Source of the DNA: an uncultured Bacteroidales bacterium
Lineage (GTDB): Bacteria; Bacteroidota; Bacteroidia; Bacteroidales; UBA932
DNA length: 64,000 nt
Direction of reading: 5' to 3'
Assembly: GCA_900318955.1 (NCBI GenBank)
Contig: ONMJ01000008.1
Location: forward strand, 1-64,000
Part shown: positions 54,824-64,000 of the stretch, one piece after another
Position numbering within the stretch: position 1 is the stretch's first letter
Layout: each line of letters begins with the position of its first letter
Program-made: the position numbers and the translations under genes
Notes under the pieces: model-generated
What the model was told of the DNA's origin: nothing
The model's input: the letters and a program-made list of their open reading frames with translations, nothing else
Databases searched by the model: none

Positions 54824-57634
54824 ATGAAGAAGTTTCTCCTTCTCCTTATAATTATGTTCCCTGTTTGGGGAACGGCATGGGCTCAAAACTACAGCCTTTC
54901 CGGACGTGTTACCGATACGGCAGGACAAGCTGTGGAGCTTGCTGTAGTCTCCCTCAACAAATCTATCTGGGTAACTACGGACAAGGATGGTAATTATGAA
55001 TTTACCAACCTCAAAAAAGGAAACTACGAGTATCAGGTCTCTTTTGTAGGGTATAAAGACCTTTTAGGCACTGTCATTATCGCCGGGCCGACTACGCTCA
55101 ACATGAAACTCCAAGTACTGAGTCTTGAGCTGAACTCGGTTACTGTCACGGCTGAGCGCGATGACATGGGCTCAAAATCCGTGATAAACGAAGAGGCCAT
55201 CAGGCACCTTCAGCCAAAAAGCGTCAGCGACCTTCTGCAGCTCGTCCCCGGTAACCTTGCAAAGAATCCTAATCTAAACGAACTCTCCCAAGCAACGGTC
55301 AGGGAAATTAATCCTACCTCCGGTTCGTCTCTCGGAACGTCCGTCATCGTAGATGGAACGCCTCTCAGCAATGATGCCAACCTCCAGGCCATCGCTTCGA
55401 CACGTTATGGTTCGGCCTCCAGTATCCAGACTGATGGAATGAGTGACCAGACCACAGCAGGAGGCGGAATCGACCTTCGTACAGTCAGCGCCGGAGTAGT
55501 CGAATCCATGGAGGTCATCAGCGGTATCCCTTCCGCAGAATACGGCAACCTGACTTCCGGAGTCGTTATAGTAAAAACCAAGGCAGGTCGCACTCCATGG
55601 GAGTTCAAAGCGCAAGCCGATCCCAATTCCAAGCTTGCATACATAGGGAAAGGATTTGCTCTCAAGAGCGGAGGATCCATCAATATCGGAGCAGACTGGA
55701 GCCAGAGTTTCAGCGATCCGCGCCGCCGTTACCTGGGCTACGACAGGCTCACCGTTGCAGGAGGTTTTTCAAAAGTTTGGAATAGGGCCAGCCTCAATGT
55801 AAAAGGATCCATCTATTCCAACGTCAACAACCGAAAGACAGACCCTCAGCTAGAAGAGCTGGACGTCAATTTTACAAATAAAAATCTTGGAGCCCGTCTT
55901 TCTGCAAATGGAAGCATCAAGCCGAAGACAACGTTCCTTACATCGCTGGATTATAATCTTTCCGCCCAAATTTCACGCACTGAGGATATACATCTCAGCA
56001 AAGTCTGGAGCCCTGACGGCGCTGTCACGGATGTACGAGAAAGCGGAATCCATCAGGCCTACCAGATAATCCGTCCTTATTATTCCGAGTATCGCATCCA
56101 TGGAATCCCTGTCAATTTCTTCGGGCAGCTTGTCGCCGGAAAGTATTTCCAAATCGGCGAAAAGGACTACAACAAAATAAGGCTCGGAGTGGAGTATACC
56201 CTCGATGCTAACCGAGGTGAAGGTCTGTCTTATGACATCGAGACCCCGCCTCAGGCCTCTTCTTCCCACACTTTGAGACCTCGCGCTTACAAGGATATAC
56301 CGGCTCTCAATACCGCATCCGTCTTCCTCACCGACAAGGGTAGCTTTACCCTCGGAGGTCCTGTCCTCAAGTCAGAAGTCGGAGTCCGCGCCTCCAATCT
56401 GTTCCTCAATGCTGAAAAGAGCGGTGGGAACAAAGGGTATTTCGTTGTTGAGCCGAGGTTAAACCTATCGCTGAGCATCCTGAACAAGAACAATAGCCGT
56501 CTCTTCGACGACCTTGCCATCAACGGCGGATTCGGTATTTCCAACAAGATGCCTACCCTCCTGTACCTGTATCCGGAGCCGTCCTATTACGACTTTATCT
56601 GTCTCAACCGCTATAATGAGAGTACGGGAAAAGGCCTTGCAGTTATAAACACACAGATAGTGAACGATACCTTCAATCCCGACTTAAAGCCGGCAAACGC
56701 TGTAAAGAAAGAGATTGGTATCAGCTGGAACTTAAAGGGAACAAGCGGATTTGCCACCTTCTTCCACGAGACCCACACTCACGAATTCGGCTATACAGGG
56801 CAGCTTTATTGGGGCCGTTTCTCTCAATATATTATCCCTGACGGATCTACGGACCTCGCCCTGGAAGGCAACGAGGTGACCTATATGCTTGACGGGACTC
56901 GCCAGACTGCCTCCAAGGTAGACAAAAAAGAGTACGCCAGCTGGAGCCGTCCTTCCAATAGCTCAAGAAGAATCAAGTACGGTATCGAATACGGCTTGGA
57001 CCTCGGCACCATCAAGGCAATCAAGACCTCGGTAAACATCAACGGAGCTTGGTTCCATATCGAAAGGACCAGAGAGACAGAAAGTACATCCTTCCGCAGC
57101 AAGACTGACCAATACGCACCGGTCCTGCCCGCAGGTAGCGGTAGCATCCAGGACCGAATCAACACAAGCGTCCGTTTCATCACCCATATTCCGGAGCTGA
57201 GGCTGATATTCACTACCACCCTTCAGGTCGTCTGGTATGAGCGCACTCGCTCCGTTTATCTGGATGAGAACGGCAACACAAGGGCTTACGCCTTCAAATA
57301 TCAAGACAAGGATTATCTCGCAGTCGAGCCTCTTGGCTACTATGATACTGAAGGTAATTATACCACATGGAATGCGGCGACAATGAACTCGGATCCTTCT
57401 CTTAACTATATGGTTGACCGCTACTTCACCTATAGTTTCCTTCCCGACATAATTGAGCCATGGGCCCTTTTGAATATAAGGCTTACAAAGGAAATAGGTT
57501 CCCGCACGCAACTGTCCTTCACAGCCAACAACGTCACCAATACAAGCAGATATCATACGAACAAAAACACGAATTCCAAATCACAGCTTTACCCCAATAT
57601 GTATTTTGGAGCCGAATTGAAAATTAATCTTTAA
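54824..57634 (+). CDS. TonB-dependent receptor (DUF4876-associated type)
   Basis: 936 residues: a signal peptide ending GTAWAQ, a carboxypeptidase-regulatory-like domain (YSLSGRVTDTAGQAVELAVVSL), a plug domain (SVSDLLQLVPGNL, SGSSLGTSVIVDGTPLSNDANLQ, ESMEVISGIPSAEYGNLTSGVVIVKTKAG) and a beta-barrel ending YFGAELKINL. It is shorter than SusC, has no SusD partner and looks like an importer of small ligands such as iron carriers or peptides. First gene of a five-gene plus-strand set. Confidence 0.9.
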   Translation: MKKFLLLLIIMFPVWGTAWAQNYSLSGRVTDTAGQAVELAVVSLNKSIWVTTDKDGNYEFTNLKKGNYEYQVSFVGYKDLLGTVIIAGPTTLNMKLQVLSLELNSVTVTAERDDMGSKSVINEEAIRHLQPKSVSDLLQLVPGNLAKNPNLNELSQATVREINPTSGSSLGTSVIVDGTPLSNDANLQAIASTRYGSASSIQTDGMSDQTTAGGGIDLRTVSAGVVESMEVISGIPSAEYGNLTSGVVIVKTKAGRTPWEFKAQADPNSKLAYIGKGFALKSGGSINIGADWSQSFSDPRRRYLGYDRLTVAGGFSKVWNRASLNVKGSIYSNVNNRKTDPQLEELDVNFTNKNLGARLSANGSIKPKTTFLTSLDYNLSAQISRTEDIHLSKVWSPDGAVTDVRESGIHQAYQIIRPYYSEYRIHGIPVNFFGQLVAGKYFQIGEKDYNKIRLGVEYTLDANRGEGLSYDIETPPQASSSHTLRPRAYKDIPALNTASVFLTDKGSFTLGGPVLKSEVGVRASNLFLNAEKSGGNKGYFVVEPRLNLSLSILNKNNSRLFDDLAINGGFGISNKMPTLLYLYPEPSYYDFICLNRYNESTGKGLAVINTQIVNDTFNPDLKPANAVKKEIGISWNLKGTSGFATFFHETHTHEFGYTGQLYWGRFSQYIIPDGSTDLALEGNEVTYMLDGTRQTASKVDKKEYASWSRPSNSSRRIKYGIEYGLDLGTIKAIKTSVNINGAWFHIERTRETESTSFRSKTDQYAPVLPAGSGSIQDRINTSVRFITHIPELRLIFTTTLQVVWYERTRSVYLDENGNTRAYAFKYQDKDYLAVEPLGYYDTEGNYTTWNAATMNSDPSLNYMVDRYFTYSFLPDIIEPWALLNIRLTKEIGSRTQLSFTANNVTNTSRYHTNKNTNSKSQLYPNMYFGAELKINL

Positions 57635-57646
57635 TACATTATTTAT

Positions 57647-58837
57647 ATGAAAAAGTTTTTTATTGTTTTAAGCATTGCTGCAGCAGCCTTTTTTGCGGCA
57701 TCCTGCAACAAGACAGAGACAGCAAAGAATTACACTCTCACTGTCAACATCACGCTTCCTGAGGGCGTAGAAGAAGTAAACGATATAGTAGCAGAAGCTA
57801 CTAAAGGCAACAATACTACAGCTCTCGAAGTTAAAAAGGCAGACAAGGCTATCAGCGCGACTGCTTCCCTTCCTCAGGGAGATTACAAGATTGCTGTCAA
57901 TGGAAAGATTTCTTCTGCAAAGAGCGCTGTCGGCGCCGCTGAAGTATCTCTCTATGCCGATCAGGAAGTAACTGTCGCTCTGGCAGTTGTATCAGCTTCT
58001 CCTATCATCATCAAGGCTGTCCAGTACACCCCTGGAAAGCAGGCTTATATCCAGCCTCTCAGCGACACCTGGATTGAACTTGTAAACAACTCTGACGAAG
58101 TCCAGTACCTCGACCAGATTATCCTCATCGGTGGTATGGGCCGCCAGACAAAGCCCAATGCATGGCAGGCTAACGGCTTTGAGAATCTCTATGGCGGAGT
58201 CACCCAGAGTCCTGTATATGCATTCCCCGGAACCGGCAAGGATTATCCCCTTCAGCCGGGAGAAAGTGTAGTTGTCGCCAATGCTCCTATCAATCATACC
58301 GCACAGGGCGAGGGCTTTGAAAACTGCGCTGACCTCTCCAAAGCCGACTGGGAGTTTTATGCCGCCTACAATGCAAAGGATACCGATTATGACGGCGTTC
58401 CCAACATGGAGCTCGTACACGCTCCTTTCACAAGCCAGCTTAACTGGGGACAGAACTTCTTCGCATGGGCAGGCGCAATCATCAAGCTTCCTGCAGGAGT
58501 CACTCCCGCAGAGTACGCCGCAGATCCCGAGCACCTTATGACAACCCCTGGATCAACATCATCATACCAGTATCTGATGTTCCCTAGCGAATATACCCTC
58601 GACGCCATCGATGTTTGGGAGTCCGGTGCTGAAGAGCACTACCCCACCTTCCTTCCTATCGACGATGCTGAAGGTATTCTCGGACCTGCAGCATGGAGCG
58701 GACTTGCCGTTCGCCGTAAAGTTACCAAGATTGAGAACGGCCGCGCTTACTACAAAGACACCAACAAGTCTTCCGCAGACTTCGTAGTTGAAAAGGTTGT
58801 TCCCGGCGCTGCTCCTTCGAAGGTAGATGCTGAATAA
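57647..58837 (+). CDS. DUF4876-type surface lipoprotein
   Basis: 396 residues with lipobox FAASC (Cys20). An N-terminal Ig-like domain (YTLTVNITLPEGVEEVNDIV, about 25-120) is followed by a larger domain with a lamin-tail-like signature (YIQPLSDTWIELVNNSDEVQYLDQIILIGGM, LQPGESVVVANAPINHT, VPNMELVH). The order receptor, DUF4876 lipoprotein, barrel recurs in Bacteroidetes. It probably binds the ligand for the receptor 12 bp upstream. Function unknown. Confidence 0.75.
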   Translation: MKKFFIVLSIAAAAFFAASCNKTETAKNYTLTVNITLPEGVEEVNDIVAEATKGNNTTALEVKKADKAISATASLPQGDYKIAVNGKISSAKSAVGAAEVSLYADQEVTVALAVVSASPIIIKAVQYTPGKQAYIQPLSDTWIELVNNSDEVQYLDQIILIGGMGRQTKPNAWQANGFENLYGGVTQSPVYAFPGTGKDYPLQPGESVVVANAPINHTAQGEGFENCADLSKADWEFYAAYNAKDTDYDGVPNMELVHAPFTSQLNWGQNFFAWAGAIIKLPAGVTPAEYAADPEHLMTTPGSTSSYQYLMFPSEYTLDAIDVWESGAEEHYPTFLPIDDAEGILGPAAWSGLAVRRKVTKIENGRAYYKDTNKSSADFVVEKVVPGAAPSKVDAE

Positions 58838-60398
58838 GATTCATAAGATTTGCGCACTGCTTCTCTTGCCGCTGCTACTCGCTCCGGCAAGGGAAGCTTT
58901 TGCCCAAGTCTGGCACCATGAGAGGGATAACGGCATAAAGAACGTTCAAAGCGAAAGTTCCTCTCCGACATCACTTAAATATAATCCCACGGATGTTTGG
59001 AATGCAGCAACTGCATCCTGGAATTATTCCAAAGGGGATTTCCACAGGTCAGATCGTCCTGCCGGGAAAAACGAGCTTGACCTTTCAGTAGAAGAGATTG
59101 GCACGCTTGGACGTTTCCGTACCAGCGGAAGCCTCAGATACCGCAACACCCGTGACTTTGACCGCAACTGGAATTCACTCATCGGTAACGACCCGGACAA
59201 TCCTTACGTTATCTGCGATACGCTTGCGGACAATTCTCTCACTGAGCGCTTTGACATCAACGGTGCCATAGCATGGAGTTTTTCCGACAGCTGGACACTC
59301 GCCGGAAAGATCGGTCTCACGACCGCTACACTGACAGACAGCAAGGATCCGCGTCCCAAGAATGACATTTCCCGAATACCCATCGTACTCGGACTTGAGC
59401 GCCGCCTGTCCCAGGCCTGGAGCATAGGAGTTTATGGCGGAGCCGAGATGTTCTTTTCCAAGTTTACCAATTATCTCGAATACGGCCAGAAAACATACCG
59501 CTACTATAAGATGAAGGGTATGGGCGATTACTTTGCCTTCAGCTCTTCAGAGAGTTCCAGCGCACCGCGAGAGTACGCCGGATTCACATATTCCGCCGGA
59601 GTAAATACAAGTATGGCCAAAGACCACCTCGAGATGTTCACCGAAGTGGGATATTCAGGAGGATATGAAAATGCGAGGGACGGAGGTTCCGCCCATGAAT
59701 GGAAGGCGGGAGACTATAGTTTCAACCGCATTTCCCTCCTAGAAAGGCTGGATCTAAAGGGTAGCCTTCGCCAAAGCATAAGACTAAATGCAGAGGTTAA
59801 GCTCATGCAGGGCTTCTGGTATGACCAGAAAGTCAGGATCGATACCGAGCACGGCAACATTTCATACTACGAAATAATGAGCCGCTACAAGAACAATGAT
59901 GCCATGCGACTCTCTTTCTCTGCCCTCTATCGGATAGGAAAGGACAAGTCCTGGAATGCCGGCCTTGGTGTAAAGTTCCAGTCGGAGAATTTCACCCACT
60001 ATGCCGACGGCACCCCGTGCAACCAGGCATGGTCTCATCTTGGAATTAATGCAGACGGATGGAAGACCCTCAACATAGGCAATAACATTCTCGACCTGTC
60101 TGCGGGTGCCGGCTATATTCTCCCTCTTGGGGAGGCTGCCTATGCAACCGGCAATACAGCAATCGCAAAAGATGACATAACGAAAAGGTATGTCGATCCG
60201 ACCTTTGCCTATGAAACCTCCGGTAAATTATCGGCATTTGTCCGCTCAGACTGGCTTTTCGCCCCTATCAAAAGGCTCCGTCCCGGTCTTTTCATAAAAG
60301 GATCCATACTAAAACAAATAGGCTCTGCTCCGCAGTTCCCTTCCCTTGAAGGAACTTCACTTTTAAGCCTGACTGCAGGAGCAGTATTGACATTCTAA
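58827..60398 (+). CDS. DUF6850-type outer-membrane beta-barrel protein
   Basis: 523 residues, overlapping the preceding stop by 11 bp. A signal peptide (about 1-26, ending EAFAQ) is followed by alternating amphipathic beta strands through to a C-terminal strand ending SLTAGAVLTF. Typical start VWHHERDNGIKNVQSESSSPTSLKYNPTDVWN. It has no plug domain, so it is not a TonB receptor. It could be a channel, an anchor for the lipoprotein, or an assembly partner. Confidence 0.68.
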   Translation: MLNKIHKICALLLLPLLLAPAREAFAQVWHHERDNGIKNVQSESSSPTSLKYNPTDVWNAATASWNYSKGDFHRSDRPAGKNELDLSVEEIGTLGRFRTSGSLRYRNTRDFDRNWNSLIGNDPDNPYVICDTLADNSLTERFDINGAIAWSFSDSWTLAGKIGLTTATLTDSKDPRPKNDISRIPIVLGLERRLSQAWSIGVYGGAEMFFSKFTNYLEYGQKTYRYYKMKGMGDYFAFSSSESSSAPREYAGFTYSAGVNTSMAKDHLEMFTEVGYSGGYENARDGGSAHEWKAGDYSFNRISLLERLDLKGSLRQSIRLNAEVKLMQGFWYDQKVRIDTEHGNISYYEIMSRYKNNDAMRLSFSALYRIGKDKSWNAGLGVKFQSENFTHYADGTPCNQAWSHLGINADGWKTLNIGNNILDLSAGAGYILPLGEAAYATGNTAIAKDDITKRYVDPTFAYETSGKLSAFVRSDWLFAPIKRLRPGLFIKGSILKQIGSAPQFPSLEGTSLLSLTAGAVLTF

Positions 60399-60409
60399 AT
60401 AACGGAATC

Positions 60410-62209
60410 ATGAATATCCGCCCGATTATGGCAAAACTGCTTGCCATAGCATTAGTAACCCTTTCCTACTCCTGCTCCAAAAGAGCAGGAATTGCTATTG
60501 TAATAGACCCCGCAAGCGAGAAGGAAGCCTCCGAAGAGCTTGCCGGGTATGAAGCTTCGCTTAAAGCCGACGGCTACGATGTTATCCGCCTTTCCGAGCA
60601 GTGGGAAAGTCCCGATGCAATCCGCGAGAAACTTAAACAGTTATATAATAAAGGGAAGATCGGCGGAGCCGTTTTTATCGGAGACATTCCCATCCCGATG
60701 ATCCGCGATGCGCAGTTTTTCACAAGTGCATTCAAGATGGACCAATCCCGTCCCCGTAAGGAATCAAGCGTGCCTTCGGACCGCTTCTACGATGATTTCG
60801 ACCTCACTTTCGACTATCTCGGCAAGGATGAAGACGGAGATCCGTACTTCTATTATTCCCTTACCTCAGGGCGGAGTGTCCCACTTCAGGCTGAGATTTT
60901 CAGCGGACGAATAAGGCCGACAGATACAGAAGCATCCACTCGTTATGAAAAACTCCGCCTCTATCTTAAAAAGGCGGCGCAGGCCCATAAGAATCCCGAC
61001 AGACTGGACCATATATTCATATTTACAGGCTCCGGAAGCATCGCAGAAAGCAAGCAGGCCCACATTGACGAGCAGTTCTCAATGAAGGAGCATTTTCCGT
61101 GGTTGAGCACACTGCCGGATGCAATCTCATACATAGACCACAAGGACTACGACCCTTTGAAGCCCCGCATCAAGAACGAACTGATGCGCCCGGAACTGGA
61201 TATCGCCTTTCTCCATCATCACGGAGACTATGACACCCAGTATTTCAAAGTAAAAAAAGAGGATAACCTCACCCTTGAAGAATTCGGTCCGTTCCGTCCG
61301 GAAGCGAAGCTCGTCGTAATGGACGCCTGTTACAACGGAGCTTTCAACATGGAAGACTGTATAGCCAATGAATACATTTTCCAACCGGGAGGCACGCTTG
61401 TAGCTTGGGGCGGCACAGTAAACGTCCTTCAGGACAAGTGGCCGGATGAGTTCATAGGCCTCATCGCTCAAGGCTACCCTATCGGTGAGATTAACCGATT
61501 CTCGCCTTATCTGGAAATGCATGTTGTCGGCGACCCTACCTTCAAATTCAAAAAGGAGAACGTAAGCAATTCGGCCGACAAGGCCTGCCTCGATATCCGT
61601 TTCGGAAATTCAAGCGCGGATAGACTCCTGAAAATACTGAAAGAGTCTCCCGTGTCGATCGAAAGGCACGAGGCTTTCAATACCATAATCCGAAGGTGCG
61701 ACCGCCCTGCAAAGCTTGAAGCTATCCGCATCGCGCTTTCAGACAATTCCGAACAAGTGCAGAGGGAAGCTGTGAACTGCTTTGCTCCCATGGGTGATGA
61801 CGAGCTGATTCCGCTTGTTGCCCGCCTGGCGGCAGATAACAACGTCTCGCCACGCCTTCGCCAGAATACCTACGAGAGCCTACAGTTCTTCCCTAAAGAA
61901 AAGATGCGTCCCGCAATATTTGCCGCCCTCGACAGTCTTGCCCTCCAGAGTGCAGACACCAGCTATTTCGAGAAAGTCCGTAATATTGCCGAGACCCATT
62001 GCGGCCGCTGGGACGATGAAATCGACCAGCTCATCAAAGGCGAATTAAGCGAAAAATGGCAAATGTTCTGCGCCCGCTCGTTCCGTATTTACCTCCCGGC
62101 TCATCGCCTACCTGAAGTACGCGCATTCGCCGACACCTGCTCAAATAAAGTACTGAGCGACGCTATTCATGAAGCTATTGAATGGCATTCACTTGCATAT
62201 ACATACTAA
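60410..62209 (+). CDS. Gingipain-like (C25-like) predicted peptidase lipoprotein with HEAT-like repeats
   Basis: 599 residues; MAKLLAIALVTLSYSC gives lipobox Cys22. The clan CD dyad is visible: His271 in IAFLHHHGDYDT and Cys307 in LVVMDACYNGAF. Downstream GGTLVAWGGTVNVLQD and HVVGDPTFKF match the order seen in gingipain catalytic domains. N-terminal GAVFIGDIPIPMI and VPSDRFYDD resemble the family's pro/sub-domain blocks. Residues about 400-595 form helical HEAT-like repeats instead of a secretion-system CTD. Surface lipoprotein protease is inferred; activity is untested. Confidence 0.75.
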   Translation: MNIRPIMAKLLAIALVTLSYSCSKRAGIAIVIDPASEKEASEELAGYEASLKADGYDVIRLSEQWESPDAIREKLKQLYNKGKIGGAVFIGDIPIPMIRDAQFFTSAFKMDQSRPRKESSVPSDRFYDDFDLTFDYLGKDEDGDPYFYYSLTSGRSVPLQAEIFSGRIRPTDTEASTRYEKLRLYLKKAAQAHKNPDRLDHIFIFTGSGSIAESKQAHIDEQFSMKEHFPWLSTLPDAISYIDHKDYDPLKPRIKNELMRPELDIAFLHHHGDYDTQYFKVKKEDNLTLEEFGPFRPEAKLVVMDACYNGAFNMEDCIANEYIFQPGGTLVAWGGTVNVLQDKWPDEFIGLIAQGYPIGEINRFSPYLEMHVVGDPTFKFKKENVSNSADKACLDIRFGNSSADRLLKILKESPVSIERHEAFNTIIRRCDRPAKLEAIRIALSDNSEQVQREAVNCFAPMGDDELIPLVARLAADNNVSPRLRQNTYESLQFFPKEKMRPAIFAALDSLALQSADTSYFEKVRNIAETHCGRWDDEIDQLIKGELSEKWQMFCARSFRIYLPAHRLPEVRAFADTCSNKVLSDAIHEAIEWHSLAYTY

Positions 62210-62218
62210 AATTCCGAT

Positions 62219-64000
62219 ATGAAAGCATTTCGTTTACTTGTTACCGCACTTCTGCTTCTGAGCGCCATCAATGTCAGGGCAGGAGAAGGTTTTGCAATAG
62301 TTATAGACCCTTCGAGCTATTCTTCAGCCAAGGCTGAAGTGGACGCTTACGCAGCGGCCATTGCCAAGGCCGACGGCTATAAAATAGAGATAATCGAAGA
62401 TATCTGGAGCGTTCCGGACAGCATCCGCGCCGTGCTGAAAGAACTTAGATTCAGGAAAAAGGATCCTATTGTCGGGGCCGTTTTCATCGGCGACATCCCT
62501 GTTGCCATGGTCCGCGGGGCCCAGCACCTTGCAAGTGCGTTCAAGATGGATGAGGAGCGTTATCCACGCGAGGATTCCTCCATCCCAAGCGATCGCTACT
62601 ATGACGATTTTTCCCTCAAGTTCGACTACATCGGGCACGATGAAGGTACTCCCCTGTATTATTACAACCTCACTGCCGACAGCGCTCAGTCTCTTTCTCC
62701 GGACATCTTCACCGGCAGGATCCGGCCTATGGATGAAAACGGGAAAGTACGCATCGACGCACTGAAAAAGTTCCTTCTCAAGGCTGCTGATGCCCGCCTC
62801 AATCCTCCGACGATGGATCAGATGCTGTTTTTCAGCGGACATGGATACATCTCCGAGAGCAAGACTGCCCGTCTCGATGAAAAGAGAGTATGGTTTGAGC
62901 ACTTCCCTTCAATAGATGATGGAAGGAACCATATCAGTTACATTGATTATTCCGATGTCGTTCCGGTCAAGCCCCATCTTATGAATGAGATTATGCGAGA
63001 GGACCTCAATGTTGCCATGCTGCATCATCACGGAGCGCCGGATACCGAATATCTCAATGCTGCCGAGCGTCCCTACATGGTCAAAGATGCAAAGGAATAT
63101 ATCGTCAAGAATCTTCGTTCCCATATCTATCGAGCCCGCGAGAGGGGAAAAGATTATGAGAAAACGCAAGCCGAGCTCAAGGAGCGTTTCGATGTTCCGG
63201 ACAGCTGGTTCAAGGATGTATTCGATGAAGAACTCCACAAAGCCGATTCACTTGAGGACGCTTCCCTAGACCTTTATATCGATGATTTTGCCGGCTATGG
63301 CTACAAGCCCGCCGCTCAGATAGTCATCCTTGACGCTTGCTACAATGGCTCATTCCAGCTCAACAATTGCATTGCTGACGAATATATATTCCAGGAAGGA
63401 GGCACCGTCGCTGTCCAGGCCAACAGCGTCAACTCTCTTCAGGATAAGTGGCACGATCGCTTCTTCGGAATCGTCGCTGCAGGCGGCTGCGCCGGCGATC
63501 TGGTCCGTTTCGCCCCTTATATTGAGTCTCATCTCATCGGCGATCCGACATTCCGCTTCGCCTCAGACAGCAAGAATCTTGACAAGCTCATCATCAGTGG
63601 CAGCGTCGGGGCCTGGAAACGCCTTCTTCGCAGCGGAGTTCCGGATGTAAAAGCTCTCGCCATTGAGCAGCTTTTCAAGAAAGGCGCTCTTTCATCTTCC
63701 GATCTTTTGGACATCTACAAGACCTCTCCTTATGCCGTTGTTCGCCTTGAGGCTTTTTATTGCCTTAGCAAGAATAAAGGAGAAGAGTTTATCGAGGCTA
63801 TTCCCCTTGCAATGGAAGACGGTGATGAGTTCATTCGCAGAATCGCAGTCAAATACGCCGGTAAGAGCGGAGACGAGCGTCTCATTCCTTCTTTAATCAA
63901 GGTATTCCTTACCAATAACTCTACCTCCAGGATTGTCTTCAACACCACCTTCTCAATGATATCGTTCGATAAGGATGCTTTGATGGCTGAGTTTGACAAG
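62219..64000 (+). CDS. Second gingipain-like predicted peptidase (3' end outside window)
   Basis: 594 codons visible, running off the right edge. Paralogue of the preceding gene, 9 bp after it. The signal peptide MKAFRLLVTALLLLSAINVRAG lacks a lipobox cysteine. The His-Cys pair is kept: His271 in AMLHHHGAPDT and Cys374 in IVILDACYNGSF, with about 67 extra helical residues between them (KYMVKDAKEYIVKNL-like). A further SGHG at 206-209 replaces TGSG in the first copy. HEAT-like repeats follow. Probably a periplasmic or secreted partner protease. Confidence 0.75.
   Translation, partial: MKAFRLLVTALLLLSAINVRAGEGFAIVIDPSSYSSAKAEVDAYAAAIAKADGYKIEIIEDIWSVPDSIRAVLKELRFRKKDPIVGAVFIGDIPVAMVRGAQHLASAFKMDEERYPREDSSIPSDRYYDDFSLKFDYIGHDEGTPLYYYNLTADSAQSLSPDIFTGRIRPMDENGKVRIDALKKFLLKAADARLNPPTMDQMLFFSGHGYISESKTARLDEKRVWFEHFPSIDDGRNHISYIDYSDVVPVKPHLMNEIMREDLNVAMLHHHGAPDTEYLNAAERPYMVKDAKEYIVKNLRSHIYRARERGKDYEKTQAELKERFDVPDSWFKDVFDEELHKADSLEDASLDLYIDDFAGYGYKPAAQIVILDACYNGSFQLNNCIADEYIFQEGGTVAVQANSVNSLQDKWHDRFFGIVAAGGCAGDLVRFAPYIESHLIGDPTFRFASDSKNLDKLIISGSVGAWKRLLRSGVPDVKALAIEQLFKKGALSSSDLLDIYKTSPYAVVRLEAFYCLSKNKGEEFIEAIPLAMEDGDEFIRRIAVKYAGKSGDERLIPSLIKVFLTNNSTSRIVFNTTFSMISFDKDALMAEFDK

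Overview
The window reads as chromosome of a gut-type Bacteroidales bacterium. The evidence is Bacteroidetes-style promoters (TAnnTTTG -7 boxes, some with a TTTG element 19-20 bp upstream), SusC/SusD and TonB-dependent receptors, a six-gene Na+-NQR operon, DUF4293, DUF3857, DUF4876 and Mfa2-like lipoproteins, and FabK instead of FabI. No rRNA, CRISPR array, transposase or integrase was found; there is one tRNA (Asp). Genus cannot be fixed from the sequence alone.

Layout. 1-5.6 kb: a truncated TPR-like gene and gyrA (minus), divergent from an M-domain-less ClpC. 5.7-9.4 kb: a minus-strand fatty-acid operon fabH-fabK-fabF-fabZ, divergent from a membrane LytTR regulator; their shared intergenic region carries four GTGG motifs exactly 20 bp apart. 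10.4-14.4 kb: DUF4293 protein, nucleoside phosphorylase, UvrD/PcrA helicase. 14.4-20.3 kb: nqrABCDEF ending in a clear terminator. 20.3-24.2 kb: two overlapping DUF3857/transglutaminase-like genes. 24.3-28.5 kb: a glycosyltransferase, then a four-gene minus-strand operon (DUF47, GDPD, Stealth, GT2), all overlapping by 4 bp. 28.7-33.7 kb: two fimbrial-type lipoproteins converging on uvrA. 33.7-35.2 kb: hsp20 and a TerB/DnaJ protein behind a sigma-54-like promoter with three 21-bp-phased upstream motifs. 35.2-36.9 kb: tRNA-Asp, then a repeat-rich intergenic region and a small lipoprotein. 37.4-40.0 kb: aspA and manC, divergent.

The two most interesting regions follow. First, a 14.7-kb block (39987-54741) is bounded by a perfect 44-bp direct repeat whose left copy contains the last codons and stop of manC. 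It carries a self-contained glycan-utilisation locus: a LacI regulator with two near-identical operators, SusC, SusD, a BACON-type surface lipoprotein, an FGE-like/Asp-box propeller fusion, a calcineurin-like phosphoesterase, an HpcH/HpaI aldolase and a sodium:solute symporter. This looks like an integrated island with no integrase of its own. Second, immediately beyond it (54.8 kb to the window end) lies a TonB receptor, a DUF4876 lipoprotein, a DUF6850-type barrel and two tandem gingipain-like (clan CD, C25-like) predicted peptidases with HEAT-like C-termini. This is a coherent surface module for which I know no described function.

How the genes may work together (inference): the LacI island imports and cleaves a glycan, possibly one with 2-keto-3-deoxy acid sugars. 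The LytTR regulator may tie membrane state to fatty-acid synthesis. The last module may use surface proteolysis to release a ligand for TonB-dependent uptake.
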